Below are positions 1 to 5,537 of a stretch of DNA of 5,537 nucleotides, in pieces. The stretch's first letter is position 1, and each line of letters opens with the position of its first letter. This stretch comes from JBBPZA01 sp038330095 (GTDB lineage Bacteria > Actinomycetota > Thermoleophilia > Solirubrobacterales > Solirubrobacteraceae), in contig JBBQNQ010000142.1 of assembly GCA_038330095.1 (NCBI GenBank), positions 1 to 5,537 on the forward strand. The letters run 5' to 3'. A program made the translations under genes and the position numbers. The notes under the pieces are model-generated. The model ran no database searches, was not told the origin of the DNA, and worked only from the letters and a program-made list of their open reading frames with translations.

Positions 1-1
1 G

Positions 2-1399
2 CTGGGGGTCGACGAGCAGGGCTTCGAGGCGCTGATGGACGAGCAGCGCGAGCGTGCGCGTCAGGGCTCGGCGCGCAACCTCGACGACGGCCGGGTGCGC
101 GAACGGGTGGTCGCCTTCGCCGGCGAGGCCGGGTTCGCGACACAGTTCGTGGGCTACGAGCGCACCGAGCAGCCGACGACGGTCGGGGCGGTGATGTCCG
201 AGGGAGAGGACGGCCGCGTGGTGGCCAAGCTCGCGGAATCGCCCTTCTACGCGGCCGGGGGCGGCCAGGTGTCCGACGCAGGGGTCGTCGAGTGCGACGG
301 CGGCGACTGCCTCGCGCGCGTGGAGGAGGTTTTCCGCCTCGGCGACGACCAGGCCGTCGCGCTCGAGGTCCAGCAAGGGTCGCTCGAGCCGGGCGAGCGC
401 GTGGTGGCGCGCGTCGATCGCGCGGCCCGCCACGCGACCCAGTGCAACCACACCGCCACCCTCCTGCTGCACGCCGCGCTGCGGGAGCGCCTCGGCAACC
501 AGGTGCGCCAGGCGGGCTCCTACGTCGGGCCGGACAAGCTGCGCTTCGACTTCACCCACGGCTCGGCGCTCAGCCCCGACGAGCGCAACGCGGTCGAGGC
601 GCGGGTGAACGAGTGGATCTTCGCCAACCAGCCCGTGCGCGCGCTGACGACGACCCTGGACGAGGCGCGCTCGCTGGGAGCGATGGCGCTGTTCGGCGAG
701 AAGTACGGCGACGTCGTGCGCATGGTCGAGGTGGGCGACGGGTCGTGGTCGCGGGAGCTGTGCGGCGGGACGCACGTGCGCTGCACCGCGGAGATCGGCT
801 CCTTCCGCATCGTCTCCGAGGGCTCCAGCGCGGCCAACGTGCGCCGCATCGAGGCGCTCACCGGCCCGGCCGCCTTCGAGCTGCTCCGGCGCCACGACGA
901 GTTGCTCGTCGACGCCGCGGGCACGCTGCGCACGCGGCCCGAGCACGTGCCCGAGGCCGTGGACGACCTGCGCACGAAGCTGCGCGAGACCGAGCGTGCC
1001 GCCCGCTCGTCGAGCTCGGGGGGGGATGGGGCCGACGTCGACGAGCTGCTCGCCCGAGCGGTACTGGTCGACGGGGTCAAGGTGCTCGCCGAGCCCGTGG
1101 CCGACACCGACGAGAAGGCGCTGCTCGCGCTCGCGGACAAGCTGAAGGGAAGGCTCGGCGAGGCCGCGGTGGTGCTCGGCTCAGGCGCCGGCGGAAAGGT
1201 TGCGCTGGTCGCGATGGTCGCTCCCTCCGTCGTGGAGCGGGGAGTGAAGGCGGGCGACGTCGTCAAGGCGGCGGCAAAGGTCGTCGGCGGCGGCGGCGGG
1301 GGCCGGCCCACGATGGCCCGCGCCGGAGGTCGCGATCCCGCCAAGCTTCCCGAGGCCATGAGCACCGCGCGCGAGGCGATCGAGCGGGCGCTGGCCTAG
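2..1399 (+). CDS. alaS: Alanyl-tRNA synthetase, C-terminal part (5' end outside window)
   Basis: AlaRS charges tRNA-Ala with alanine in the cytoplasm and hydrolyses mischarged Ser- or Gly-tRNA-Ala. The reading frame is already open at base 2, so the ATG at 35 is internal; the visible 465 codons are the second half of a protein usually near 870-900 residues. The class II catalytic core is not in the window. Visible parts: the end of the tRNA-recognition region; the beta-barrel entry with SPFYAAGGGQVSD (about 236-277); the editing domain with CNHTAT (443-460), the conserved Gln at 509-511, RFDFTHG and GAMALFGEKYGD, and the CGGTH metal motif (761-775); a charged linker; and the C-Ala domain with a six-glycine run before RP (1286-1309) and ARAGGRD. 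One oddity is that the second His of the editing-domain HxxxH motif is Leu (CTC, 461-463). The gene ends in TAG one base before ruvX. The identification is secure; whether editing is fully active is open. Confidence 0.97.
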   Translation: MGVDEQGFEALMDEQRERARQGSARNLDDGRVRERVVAFAGEAGFATQFVGYERTEQPTTVGAVMSEGEDGRVVAKLAESPFYAAGGGQVSDAGVVECDGGDCLARVEEVFRLGDDQAVALEVQQGSLEPGERVVARVDRAARHATQCNHTATLLLHAALRERLGNQVRQAGSYVGPDKLRFDFTHGSALSPDERNAVEARVNEWIFANQPVRALTTTLDEARSLGAMALFGEKYGDVVRMVEVGDGSWSRELCGGTHVRCTAEIGSFRIVSEGSSAANVRRIEALTGPAAFELLRRHDELLVDAAGTLRTRPEHVPEAVDDLRTKLRETERAARSSSSGGDGADVDELLARAVLVDGVKVLAEPVADTDEKALLALADKLKGRLGEAAVVLGSGAGGKVALVAMVAPSVVERGVKAGDVVKAAAKVVGGGGGGRPTMARAGGRDPAKLPEAMSTAREAIERALA

Positions 1400-1400
1400 T

Positions 1401-1796
1401 GTGAGGGTCCTGGCGCTGGACTACGGCGCGGCTCGCTGCGGGGCTGCGCTGAGCGATCCGACGGGTGTGCTGGCCACGCCCGTCGAGGCCGTCGAGCGGC
1501 CCGGAACCCGGCGGGGCCTGCAGCGGATCGCTACCCTCGTTCGCGACCAGGGGGTCGAGCGGGTGGTGATCGGGTTGCCGCTGTCGCTGTCCGGCGGGGA
1601 CTCGGCACAGACTCGAGAGGCGCGCGACTTCGCCCGCCGCCTGGCTGAAGTCCTCCAGGAGATTCCTGTGGAGCTGTACGACGAGCGATTCACGACACGC
1701 CTGGCCCAACGGGCGGGCGGCGCCGCGAGCGAGGACTCGCGCGCTGCGGCGATCCTGCTCAGCGAGTGGCTCGACGCCCGGAGTCGGGCGTCGTGA
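1401..1796 (+). CDS. ruvX: RuvX/YqgF family RNase H-fold nuclease
   Basis: This 131-residue protein has the usual length for YqgF/RuvX. The family is known for processing the 5' end of pre-16S rRNA, and a mycobacterial member has been reported to resolve Holliday junctions. Three acidic residues expected of the RNase H-like active site are present: D7 in ALDYGAARCG near the N-terminus, D94 in YDERFTT, and D112 in EDSRAAAILL near the C-terminus. The VIGLPLSLSG segment (about 56-65) is the family's central strand and loop. The GTG start at 1401 puts the conserved LALDYG strand at the very N-terminus and leaves one base after the alaS stop (TAG-T-GTG). The upstream Shine-Dalgarno match is weak, so coupling to alaS translation is likely. 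The end overlaps the mltG start by four bases (GTGA). The exact biochemical role in this organism cannot be read from the sequence. Confidence 0.95.
   Translation: MRVLALDYGAARCGAALSDPTGVLATPVEAVERPGTRRGLQRIATLVRDQGVERVVIGLPLSLSGGDSAQTREARDFARRLAEVLQEIPVELYDERFTTRLAQRAGGAASEDSRAAAILLSEWLDARSRAS
1780..1783 (+). promoter_or_regulatory. Ribosome binding site deciding the mltG start
   Basis: GGAG lies nine bases before the GTG at 1793, inside the last codons of ruvX. The alternative upstream in-frame GTG at 1766 has no comparable purine-rich site before it. This favours 1793 as the mltG start and gives the four-base GTGA stop/start overlap. Confidence 0.55.
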
Positions 1797-3232
1797 GCCT
1801 GTTCGGAGGGCGCACCGACCAGCCCGGTGAGCGCACGGCGCAGGAGCGTGAGCGCGCGCGCCTGGAGCGCGAGGCCCGCCGCGGGCTGACGGGGGAGCTG
1901 TCCGCGCCCGTCGAAGCCGAGCCCCACGACGAGGAGGACGCGGCGGTCGACCCGCAGGCCACCGAGGCCCACGACGTGCTCGTCGAAGAGGATCACGAGG
2001 AGCCCGACGACCCGGCGCCCGTAGCAGCGCCGCCGCCGCCCGCGGCCGTAACGCGCCTGCGGCGCGAGGGTCGGGTAGCGCCGGCCCTGGCGAGGCGAAT
2101 GCCGGCCCTCCCGCCGCGCGGCCCGCGCAACAACGGTGCCGCCGCCGACGAGGCCGACGGTTCCCGGGAGCCCCGCCGCGCGCGGAGCTGGCCGCGGCGC
2201 ATCGGCGCGGGCCTCGCGCTCCTCTTGATCCTGCTCGCGGGCTGGTTCCTGGTCTCCCTCTATCAGCCGTTCAAAGGCGACGGCGGCGACCCGGTTCGCG
2301 TCAAGGTCCCCTCCGGGCTGACCGCGCGCGAGATCGGCGACCTGCTCGCCGACCGCGGCGTCGTCTCCAGCGGCTTCTTCTTCGCGTTGCGCGCGCGTCT
2401 GGACGGCAAGCGCGAGCAGCTCAAGGCCGGCACCTACCGCTTCCGCAAGGACATGAAGTTCACCGGCGCGGAGGCCATACTCGTCAAGGGCCCGCCGCCG
2501 ATCAGGACGGTCAAGCTCGTCCTCCCGGAGGGCAACACCGAGCGCGATTTCGCCGCCGCGGTCGACAAGTCGGGCAAGGTGCGCGGGGAGTACACGACCG
2601 CCGTGCGTCGCGCGCGCTTCAACCCGGGCCGCTACGGCGCCCCGGCGGGCTCGCCGCTCGAGGGCTTCCTGTTCCCGGCCACCTACGAGCTGCGCAAGGG
2701 CCGGCAGGCCACCGCCCAGGCGCTGGTCAACCAGCAACTCGCCGCCTTCAAGCGCAATCTCCGCGGCGTGTCGATGCGCAAGGCCCGCGCGGCCAAGCTG
2801 AGCACCTACGACGTGCTGATCATCGCCTCGATGATCGAGCGCGAGGCGTCGGTGGCCAAGGATCGCCCGCTCGTCGCCAGCGTCATCTACAACCGGCTCA
2901 AGCAGAGCATCCCGCTGGGAATCGACGCGACGATCCGCTACGCGACCAACAACTGGACGCGGCCGATCCGCCAGTCCGAGCTGCAGGCCCCGGGCCCCTA
3001 CAACACGCGCCTCAACCAGGGTCTCCCGCCCACGCCGATCGGCAATCCCGGCCTTGCCTCGATCAGGGCGGCCGCCAACCCGGCGCGTACGGGCTACCTG
3101 TACTTCGTGGTCAAGCCGGGCGGCAAGGGCGAGCACGCCTTCTCGACCACCTACAACCAGTTCCTGCGCGACCAGGCCCGCTACAACCAGGCTCGCAACG
3201 CGCGCGGAGGAAGGGACCCGAGCACCCCGTAG
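1793..3232 (+). CDS. mltG: Endolytic murein transglycosylase MltG (YceG-like)
   Basis: MltG cuts nascent peptidoglycan glycan strands at the outer face of the cytoplasmic membrane and is thought to set strand length. The start at GTG 1793 gives 479 residues. Residues 1-136 are a charged, probably disordered cytoplasmic region: a Glu/Arg-rich helix-like stretch (about 13-30), an acidic stretch (about 41-73), a Pro/Ala patch (74-86), then a strongly basic stretch up to the membrane. One transmembrane helix follows (about 137-157, IGAGLALLLILLAGWFLVSL), giving an N-in topology. Outside lies a LysM-like subdomain (VPSGLTAREIGDLLADRGVV, 172-191; AGTYRF, 212-217) and then the YceG catalytic part, with GFLFPATYEL (291-300), IASMIEREAS (344-353) carrying the conserved glutamates E349/E351, VIYNRL, LGIDATIRYA, and the NQGLPPTPIGNPG and YLYFVVKPGG blocks. 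All expected blocks are present and nothing looks broken. It overlaps ruvX by four bases and aroE by one. Confidence 0.95.
   Translation: MSLFGGRTDQPGERTAQERERARLEREARRGLTGELSAPVEAEPHDEEDAAVDPQATEAHDVLVEEDHEEPDDPAPVAAPPPPAAVTRLRREGRVAPALARRMPALPPRGPRNNGAAADEADGSREPRRARSWPRRIGAGLALLLILLAGWFLVSLYQPFKGDGGDPVRVKVPSGLTAREIGDLLADRGVVSSGFFFALRARLDGKREQLKAGTYRFRKDMKFTGAEAILVKGPPPIRTVKLVLPEGNTERDFAAAVDKSGKVRGEYTTAVRRARFNPGRYGAPAGSPLEGFLFPATYELRKGRQATAQALVNQQLAAFKRNLRGVSMRKARAAKLSTYDVLIIASMIEREASVAKDRPLVASVIYNRLKQSIPLGIDATIRYATNNWTRPIRQSELQAPGPYNTRLNQGLPPTPIGNPGLASIRAAANPARTGYLYFVVKPGGKGEHAFSTTYNQFLRDQARYNQARNARGGRDPSTP
3206..3215 (+). promoter_or_regulatory. Distant Shine-Dalgarno-like stretch before aroE
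   Basis: The purine run GGAGGAAGGG sits in the mltG tail. Its GGAGG core ends 21 bases before the aroE GTG at 3232, and the AAGGG part ends 16 bases before. Both spacings are longer than usual, so it may act only weakly; aroE translation may rely mainly on ribosomes ending mltG at the overlapping TAGTG. Confidence 0.3.
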
Positions 3233-4020
3233 TGCGCCGGCTCGGCGTCCTCGGCTGGCCGGTCGCCCACAGCCGCTCACCGGCGATGCAGGAGGCGGCG
3301 CTGCGCGCGCTGGGTCTGCACGACTGGAGCTATCAGCGCCTGCCCGTGCCGCCGGACCTGTTCGCGCAAACCGCGCGCGCCCTTCCGGCCAGCGGCTTCG
3401 CCGGGGCCAACGTCACCCTCCCGCACAAGGAGGCGGCGCTCGCGCTGGCCGACGACGCCGAACCCGCCGCCCGGGCGATCGGGGCGGCGAACACGCTGAG
3501 CTTCGAGGACGGTGAGATCTTCGCGGCGAACACCGATGCGCCGGGGCTGCTCGCCGCCCTGCGCGAGTCGCCGCACGGCCGCACGGCGCTCGTTCTGGGC
3601 GCCGGCGGAAGCGCTCGGGCGGCGGCCTGGGCCCTGCGCGAGGCGGGGGCCAGGGTCACCGTGTGGAACCGCTCGACGGGCCGGGCGGCAAAGCTCGCTG
3701 CGGACCTCGGCGTGACCGCGGTAAGGGACGTGGAAGAGGCGGAGTTGATCGTCAACTGCACCGCCGTGGGCCTCGGCGCGGACGATGATCCGTTCGCGCT
3801 GCTCCCCGTGACGCACGCCGTCCTCGCCGCCGCCGGTTGCGTGGTCGACCTCGCCTACGGCGACCGCGACACCCGCCTGCTGGCCGCCGCGCGCGAGGCG
3901 GGCGCGGCGACGGTGGACGGCCTGGAGGTTCTCGTCCGCCAGGGCGCACTGAGCCTCGAGCGCTGGACGGGCGCCACCGCTCCGCTCGAGGTGATGCGAG
4001 TCGCCGCGCGGAGGGGCTAG
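3232..4020 (+). CDS. aroE: Shikimate dehydrogenase (NADP+)
   Basis: AroE reduces 3-dehydroshikimate to shikimate with NADPH in the cytoplasmic pathway to chorismate and the aromatic amino acids. The 262 residues match the usual AroE length. The substrate domain shows HSRSP (13-17, the shikimate-binding serines), NVTLPHK with catalytic K66, the N87 region GAANTLS, and NTDAPG with catalytic D102. The Rossmann domain shows GAGGSARA (123-130) and NRSTGRA (146-152), an NRS-type variant of the NRT motif that selects NADP. VDLAYGDRDTRLL (205-217) replaces the common D-M-x-Y-x-P form, and GLEVLVRQGALSLERWTG (230-247) is the conserved C-terminal block. The GTG start shares its first base with the mltG TAG stop; the RRLGVLGWPVAHS strand follows immediately, leaving no room for a later start. 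It is the last gene of the co-directional run; the next gene is convergent. Confidence 0.96.
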   Translation: MRRLGVLGWPVAHSRSPAMQEAALRALGLHDWSYQRLPVPPDLFAQTARALPASGFAGANVTLPHKEAALALADDAEPAARAIGAANTLSFEDGEIFAANTDAPGLLAALRESPHGRTALVLGAGGSARAAAWALREAGARVTVWNRSTGRAAKLAADLGVTAVRDVEEAELIVNCTAVGLGADDDPFALLPVTHAVLAAAGCVVDLAYGDRDTRLLAAAREAGAATVDGLEVLVRQGALSLERWTGATAPLEVMRVAARRG

Positions 4021-4068
4021 GTGGCTGATTCCGCGACCCGCCCAACGAGGAGCAGCGAGCGCCCGTCG

Positions 4069-4126
4069 AGGTGTGCGCCGGACCGCGCCGGCCGTGGTCG
4101 GTGCTGTGGCCGCGCCTGCACCACCT
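4069..4126. terminator. Possible stem-loop structure between convergent genes
   Basis: The 123-bp gap 4021-4143 holds no credible gene. Within it AGGTGTGC (4069-4076) pairs with GCACCACCT (4118-4126) through eight base pairs and one bulged C. Nested inside, 4081-4099 (GACCGCG, loop CCGGC, CGTGGTC) makes a seven-pair stem with one G-T pair. Such a fold could stop transcripts from aroE and from the opposing oxidase gene. There is no T tract on either side, so it is not a classical intrinsic terminator, and GC-rich DNA yields stems like these by chance. Confidence 0.3.
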
Positions 4127-4143
4127 GGACGCCTGAGCTGCGA

Positions 4144-5313
4144 TCAGCCCGTCGCCGGCGCCAGCACGTCGGGGCCGACAGTGTCCAGCGTGCTGTGCCC
4201 GCTGAGCGCCAGGGCGAGGTCGAGCTCGGCGAGGAAGGAGCGAATGACGCGCAGCACGCCCTGCTCGCCGTCCACCGCCAGGCCCCACATGTACGGGCGG
4301 CCGAGGAGCACCGCCTGCGCTCCGAGGGCCAGGGCCTTCAGGCCGTCGCTGCCCGAGCGCACGCCGCTGTCGAGCAGCACGGGCAGCTGATCGTCGAGCG
4401 CCTCGACCACGGCCGGCAGGGCGTCCAGTGCCGCGATCGCGCCGTCGACCTGGCGCCCGCCGTGGTTTGAGACCACGATCCCGTCGACCCCGTGCTCCAC
4501 GGCGCGCAGCGCGTCGTCGGGGGACAGGACGCCCTTGAGGACGATCGGCAGCGATGTGGCCGAGCGCAGCCAGGCGAGGTCCTCCCAGGTCACCGCCGGG
4601 TTGGAGAAGACCTCGATGAAGTGGCCGACCGCGCCCTGGAGATCCTCTTCGGGAGGCTTGGGCAGCGCCTCCCTGAACACGGGGTCGGAGATGTAGTTGG
4701 CGATCCCGATGCCCTGCAGGAAGGGCAGATAGGCGAGCTGGAGGTCACGGGGGCGCCAGCCGAGCAGCCAGGTGTCCAGCGTGACGACGATCGCACCGTA
4801 GCCCGCGTCCTGGGCACGCGAGACCAGGCTGGCCGCGAGCTCCTGCCCGCGCGGCCAGTAGAGCTGGAACCACCGCGAGCCGTCGCCGCAGGCCTGGGCG
4901 ATGTCCTCGAGCGTATGGGACGCCGCGGTGCTGGCGACGTAGGTCGTCCCGGCCGCGGCGGCGGCGCGCGCCGAGGCGAGCTCTCCGTCGGGGTGAACGA
5001 TGGACTGCACCCCGATCGGCGCGAGCAGCACGGGTGCGGACATCGCGGTACCGAGGATCGTGCGCGACACGTCGCGCTCGGAGACGTCGTTGAGCATCCG
5101 CGGGACTATGCGGTGGCGACGGAACGCCTCGAGATTGGCCCGCATGGTGTCCTCGGTGCTCGCGCCCCCGAACAGGTAGCCCCTGGGCTCGGGCGCGAGA
5201 GCCTGCCGCGCCGCCTCTTCGAGCTCCGCCCAGCCGACCGGATGCTCGGGCCGCTCCCCGGCCATACCCCGCAGGTAGATCTCGTACTGGTAGTTGGCGA
5301 ACGGCGTGCTCAT
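4144..5313 (-). CDS. FMN-dependent alpha-hydroxy acid oxidising enzyme, lactate 2-monooxygenase-like
   Basis: This is a 389-residue member of the FMN-binding TIM-barrel family that oxidises L-2-hydroxy acids (lactate oxidase, L-lactate dehydrogenase, glycolate oxidase, lactate 2-monooxygenase). The closest remembered match is mycobacterial lactate 2-monooxygenase (lactate + O2 to acetate + CO2), which shares the N-terminal NYQYEIY-type start, LDTWLLGWRPRDL (179-191) and NYISDPVF (206-213). Active-site residues appear complete: Y46, the LLAPIGV strand (96-102), QLY with Y152, T178/D180, R187, K260 in VLKG, the catalytic base H284 and R287 in SNHGGRQ, DSGVRSG (315-321), and the FMN phosphate loop GRPYMWG (338-344). 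There is no signal peptide or membrane segment, so it is probably cytosolic. The ATG at 5313 has AGGG seven bases upstream. Substrate and fate of the intermediate (monooxygenase versus oxidase or dehydrogenase) cannot be settled from sequence. It runs against aroE and is divergent from the next gene. Confidence 0.93.
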   Translation of the reverse strand: MSTPFANYQYEIYLRGMAGERPEHPVGWAELEEAARQALAPEPRGYLFGGASTEDTMRANLEAFRRHRIVPRMLNDVSERDVSRTILGTAMSAPVLLAPIGVQSIVHPDGELASARAAAAAGTTYVASTAASHTLEDIAQACGDGSRWFQLYWPRGQELAASLVSRAQDAGYGAIVVTLDTWLLGWRPRDLQLAYLPFLQGIGIANYISDPVFREALPKPPEEDLQGAVGHFIEVFSNPAVTWEDLAWLRSATSLPIVLKGVLSPDDALRAVEHGVDGIVVSNHGGRQVDGAIAALDALPAVVEALDDQLPVLLDSGVRSGSDGLKALALGAQAVLLGRPYMWGLAVDGEQGVLRVIRSFLAELDLALALSGHSTLDTVGPDVLAPATG

Positions 5314-5401
5314 GCGGTGACCCTAGTGCCGTTTGCCCTTCCAGGTCGCCGAGGGCTGGGATACAGTCAGGATCGACACCACGAAACCGACCCTGGGCGA
5401 G
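5314..5401. promoter_or_regulatory. Divergent intergenic region, probable promoters both ways
   Basis: These 88 bases separate the 5' ends of two divergent genes and so should hold start signals for both. On the + strand, TACAGT (5362-5367) resembles a -10 box and would place a transcript start about 28 bases before the ATG at 5402; I see no good -35 at normal spacing. For the - strand gene only a short AGGG ribosome site (5321-5324) is clear. A small inverted repeat, GCCCT (5335-5339) and AGGGC (5352-5356), lies just upstream of the -10-like box and could be an operator half-site pair or chance. Confidence 0.35.
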
Positions 5402-5537
5402 ATGCGACGCACCGAACTCCTTTCCGCCTCACCTCAGATGTTCCGCTCGCGGTGGCTGGATCGCCTTTCGCGGGTGCACCCCGCGGTGCCCGTGGTCCTT
5501 TTCCTCCCGACGATCGTCCTCCTGACGGCCTACGCGG
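5402..5537 (+). CDS. Start of a probable fatty acid hydroxylase/sterol desaturase family protein (3' end outside window)
   Basis: Only 45 codons are visible, open to the window edge. The peptide has the pattern SPQMFRSRWLDRLSRVHPAV (10-29) followed by a hydrophobic stretch, VPVVLFLPTIVLLTAYA, that would begin a first membrane helix. As I remember it, the N-terminus of the diiron fatty acid hydroxylase/sterol desaturase family has this 'SPxMFxxxxLDxxSRVHPxxP' lead-in before its membrane helices; the His-box motifs that would prove it lie beyond the window. The ATG at 5402 is chosen because it keeps the lead-in. The ATG at 5438 (Met13) would cut into it, and there is no strong Shine-Dalgarno before 5402, only GGGCGAG directly abutting it. 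If the call is right, the product would be an integral membrane oxygenase acting on lipids. Confidence 0.6.
   Translation, partial: MRRTELLSASPQMFRSRWLDRLSRVHPAVPVVLFLPTIVLLTAYA

Noticed and set aside
35..37. ATG at 35 as the alaS start
   Set aside because: The frame is open to the window edge, the codons before it match AlaRS (VDEQGFEALMDEQR), and a protein starting here would lack the entire catalytic domain.
1286..1303. GGC-rich triplet run as a possible unstable repeat
   Set aside because: It encodes the conserved glycine-rich loop of the AlaRS C-Ala domain, is short and not perfect, so protein conservation explains it.
520..1365. A 281-codon - strand open frame opposite alaS
   Set aside because: It is Ser/Ala/Thr/Pro-rich and lacks domains, as expected for the complement of a GC-rich gene.
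292..1404. A 370-codon + strand open frame overlapping alaS
   Set aside because: It is an Arg/Ala/Gly-rich shifted-frame shadow of alaS with no recognisable motif. The alaS frame shows conserved AlaRS blocks throughout the same stretch.
1766..1792. An earlier GTG start for mltG at 1766
   Set aside because: It would lengthen the overlap with ruvX to 31 bases and lacks a ribosome site, whereas the GTG at 1793 has GGAG nine bases upstream and a four-base stop/start overlap.
1421..3280. A 619-codon open frame on the - strand spanning ruvX, mltG and the aroE start
   Set aside because: It is antisense to three well-recognised genes, is dominated by Arg, Gly, Ala and Val, and has no recognisable domain. 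Long stop-free antisense frames are expected at this GC content.
4021..4470. A + strand frame starting with GTG directly after the aroE stop
   Set aside because: Most of it is antisense to the conserved C-terminus of the flavoenzyme, the product is low-complexity, and there is no ribosome site fitting that start better than chance.
4144..5313. Mycofactocin-system enzyme MftD as an identity for the flavoenzyme
   Set aside because: The same superfamily is involved, but no other mycofactocin gene is nearby and the sequence carries lactate 2-monooxygenase-type blocks.

Overview
This is a very GC-rich stretch of bacterial chromosome. It fits a high-GC actinobacterium, and the protein sequences suggest Thermoleophilia/Solirubrobacterales, although that assignment is an inference from memory. 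The gene order alaS-ruvX-mltG-aroE is well known in Actinomycetota, including mycobacteria. I see no RNA gene, insertion sequence, CRISPR array, prophage piece or attachment site.

Left part, 1-4020, + strand: four housekeeping genes are packed end to end. The window opens inside alaS (alanyl-tRNA synthetase; editing and C-Ala domains visible, catalytic N-terminus outside). One base later comes ruvX (YqgF-type RNase H-fold nuclease). Then mltG (membrane-anchored endolytic murein transglycosylase) begins inside the ruvX stop codon, and aroE (shikimate dehydrogenase) begins on the last base of the mltG stop codon. The junctions (1-nt gap, 4-nt overlap, 1-nt overlap) and the GTG starts of ruvX, mltG and aroE suggest one transcript with translational coupling. 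The products serve separate core tasks (translation fidelity, rRNA or recombination nuclease, cell-wall glycan cutting, aromatic synthesis), so the link is shared expression rather than one pathway.

Middle, 4021-4143: a 123-bp convergent gap after aroE, able to fold into GC-rich stem-loops, with no T tract.

Right part, 4144-5313, - strand: a complete FMN-dependent alpha-hydroxy acid oxidising enzyme most like lactate 2-monooxygenase. An 88-bp divergent gap, probably holding promoters for both directions, separates it from the first 45 codons of a + strand gene resembling the N-terminus of the fatty acid hydroxylase/sterol desaturase family.

The window is mostly ordinary. The most notable point is in alaS: the second histidine of the metal-binding HxxxH motif in the editing domain reads as leucine, while the other metal ligands are intact. 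I found no evidence of a new multi-gene system.
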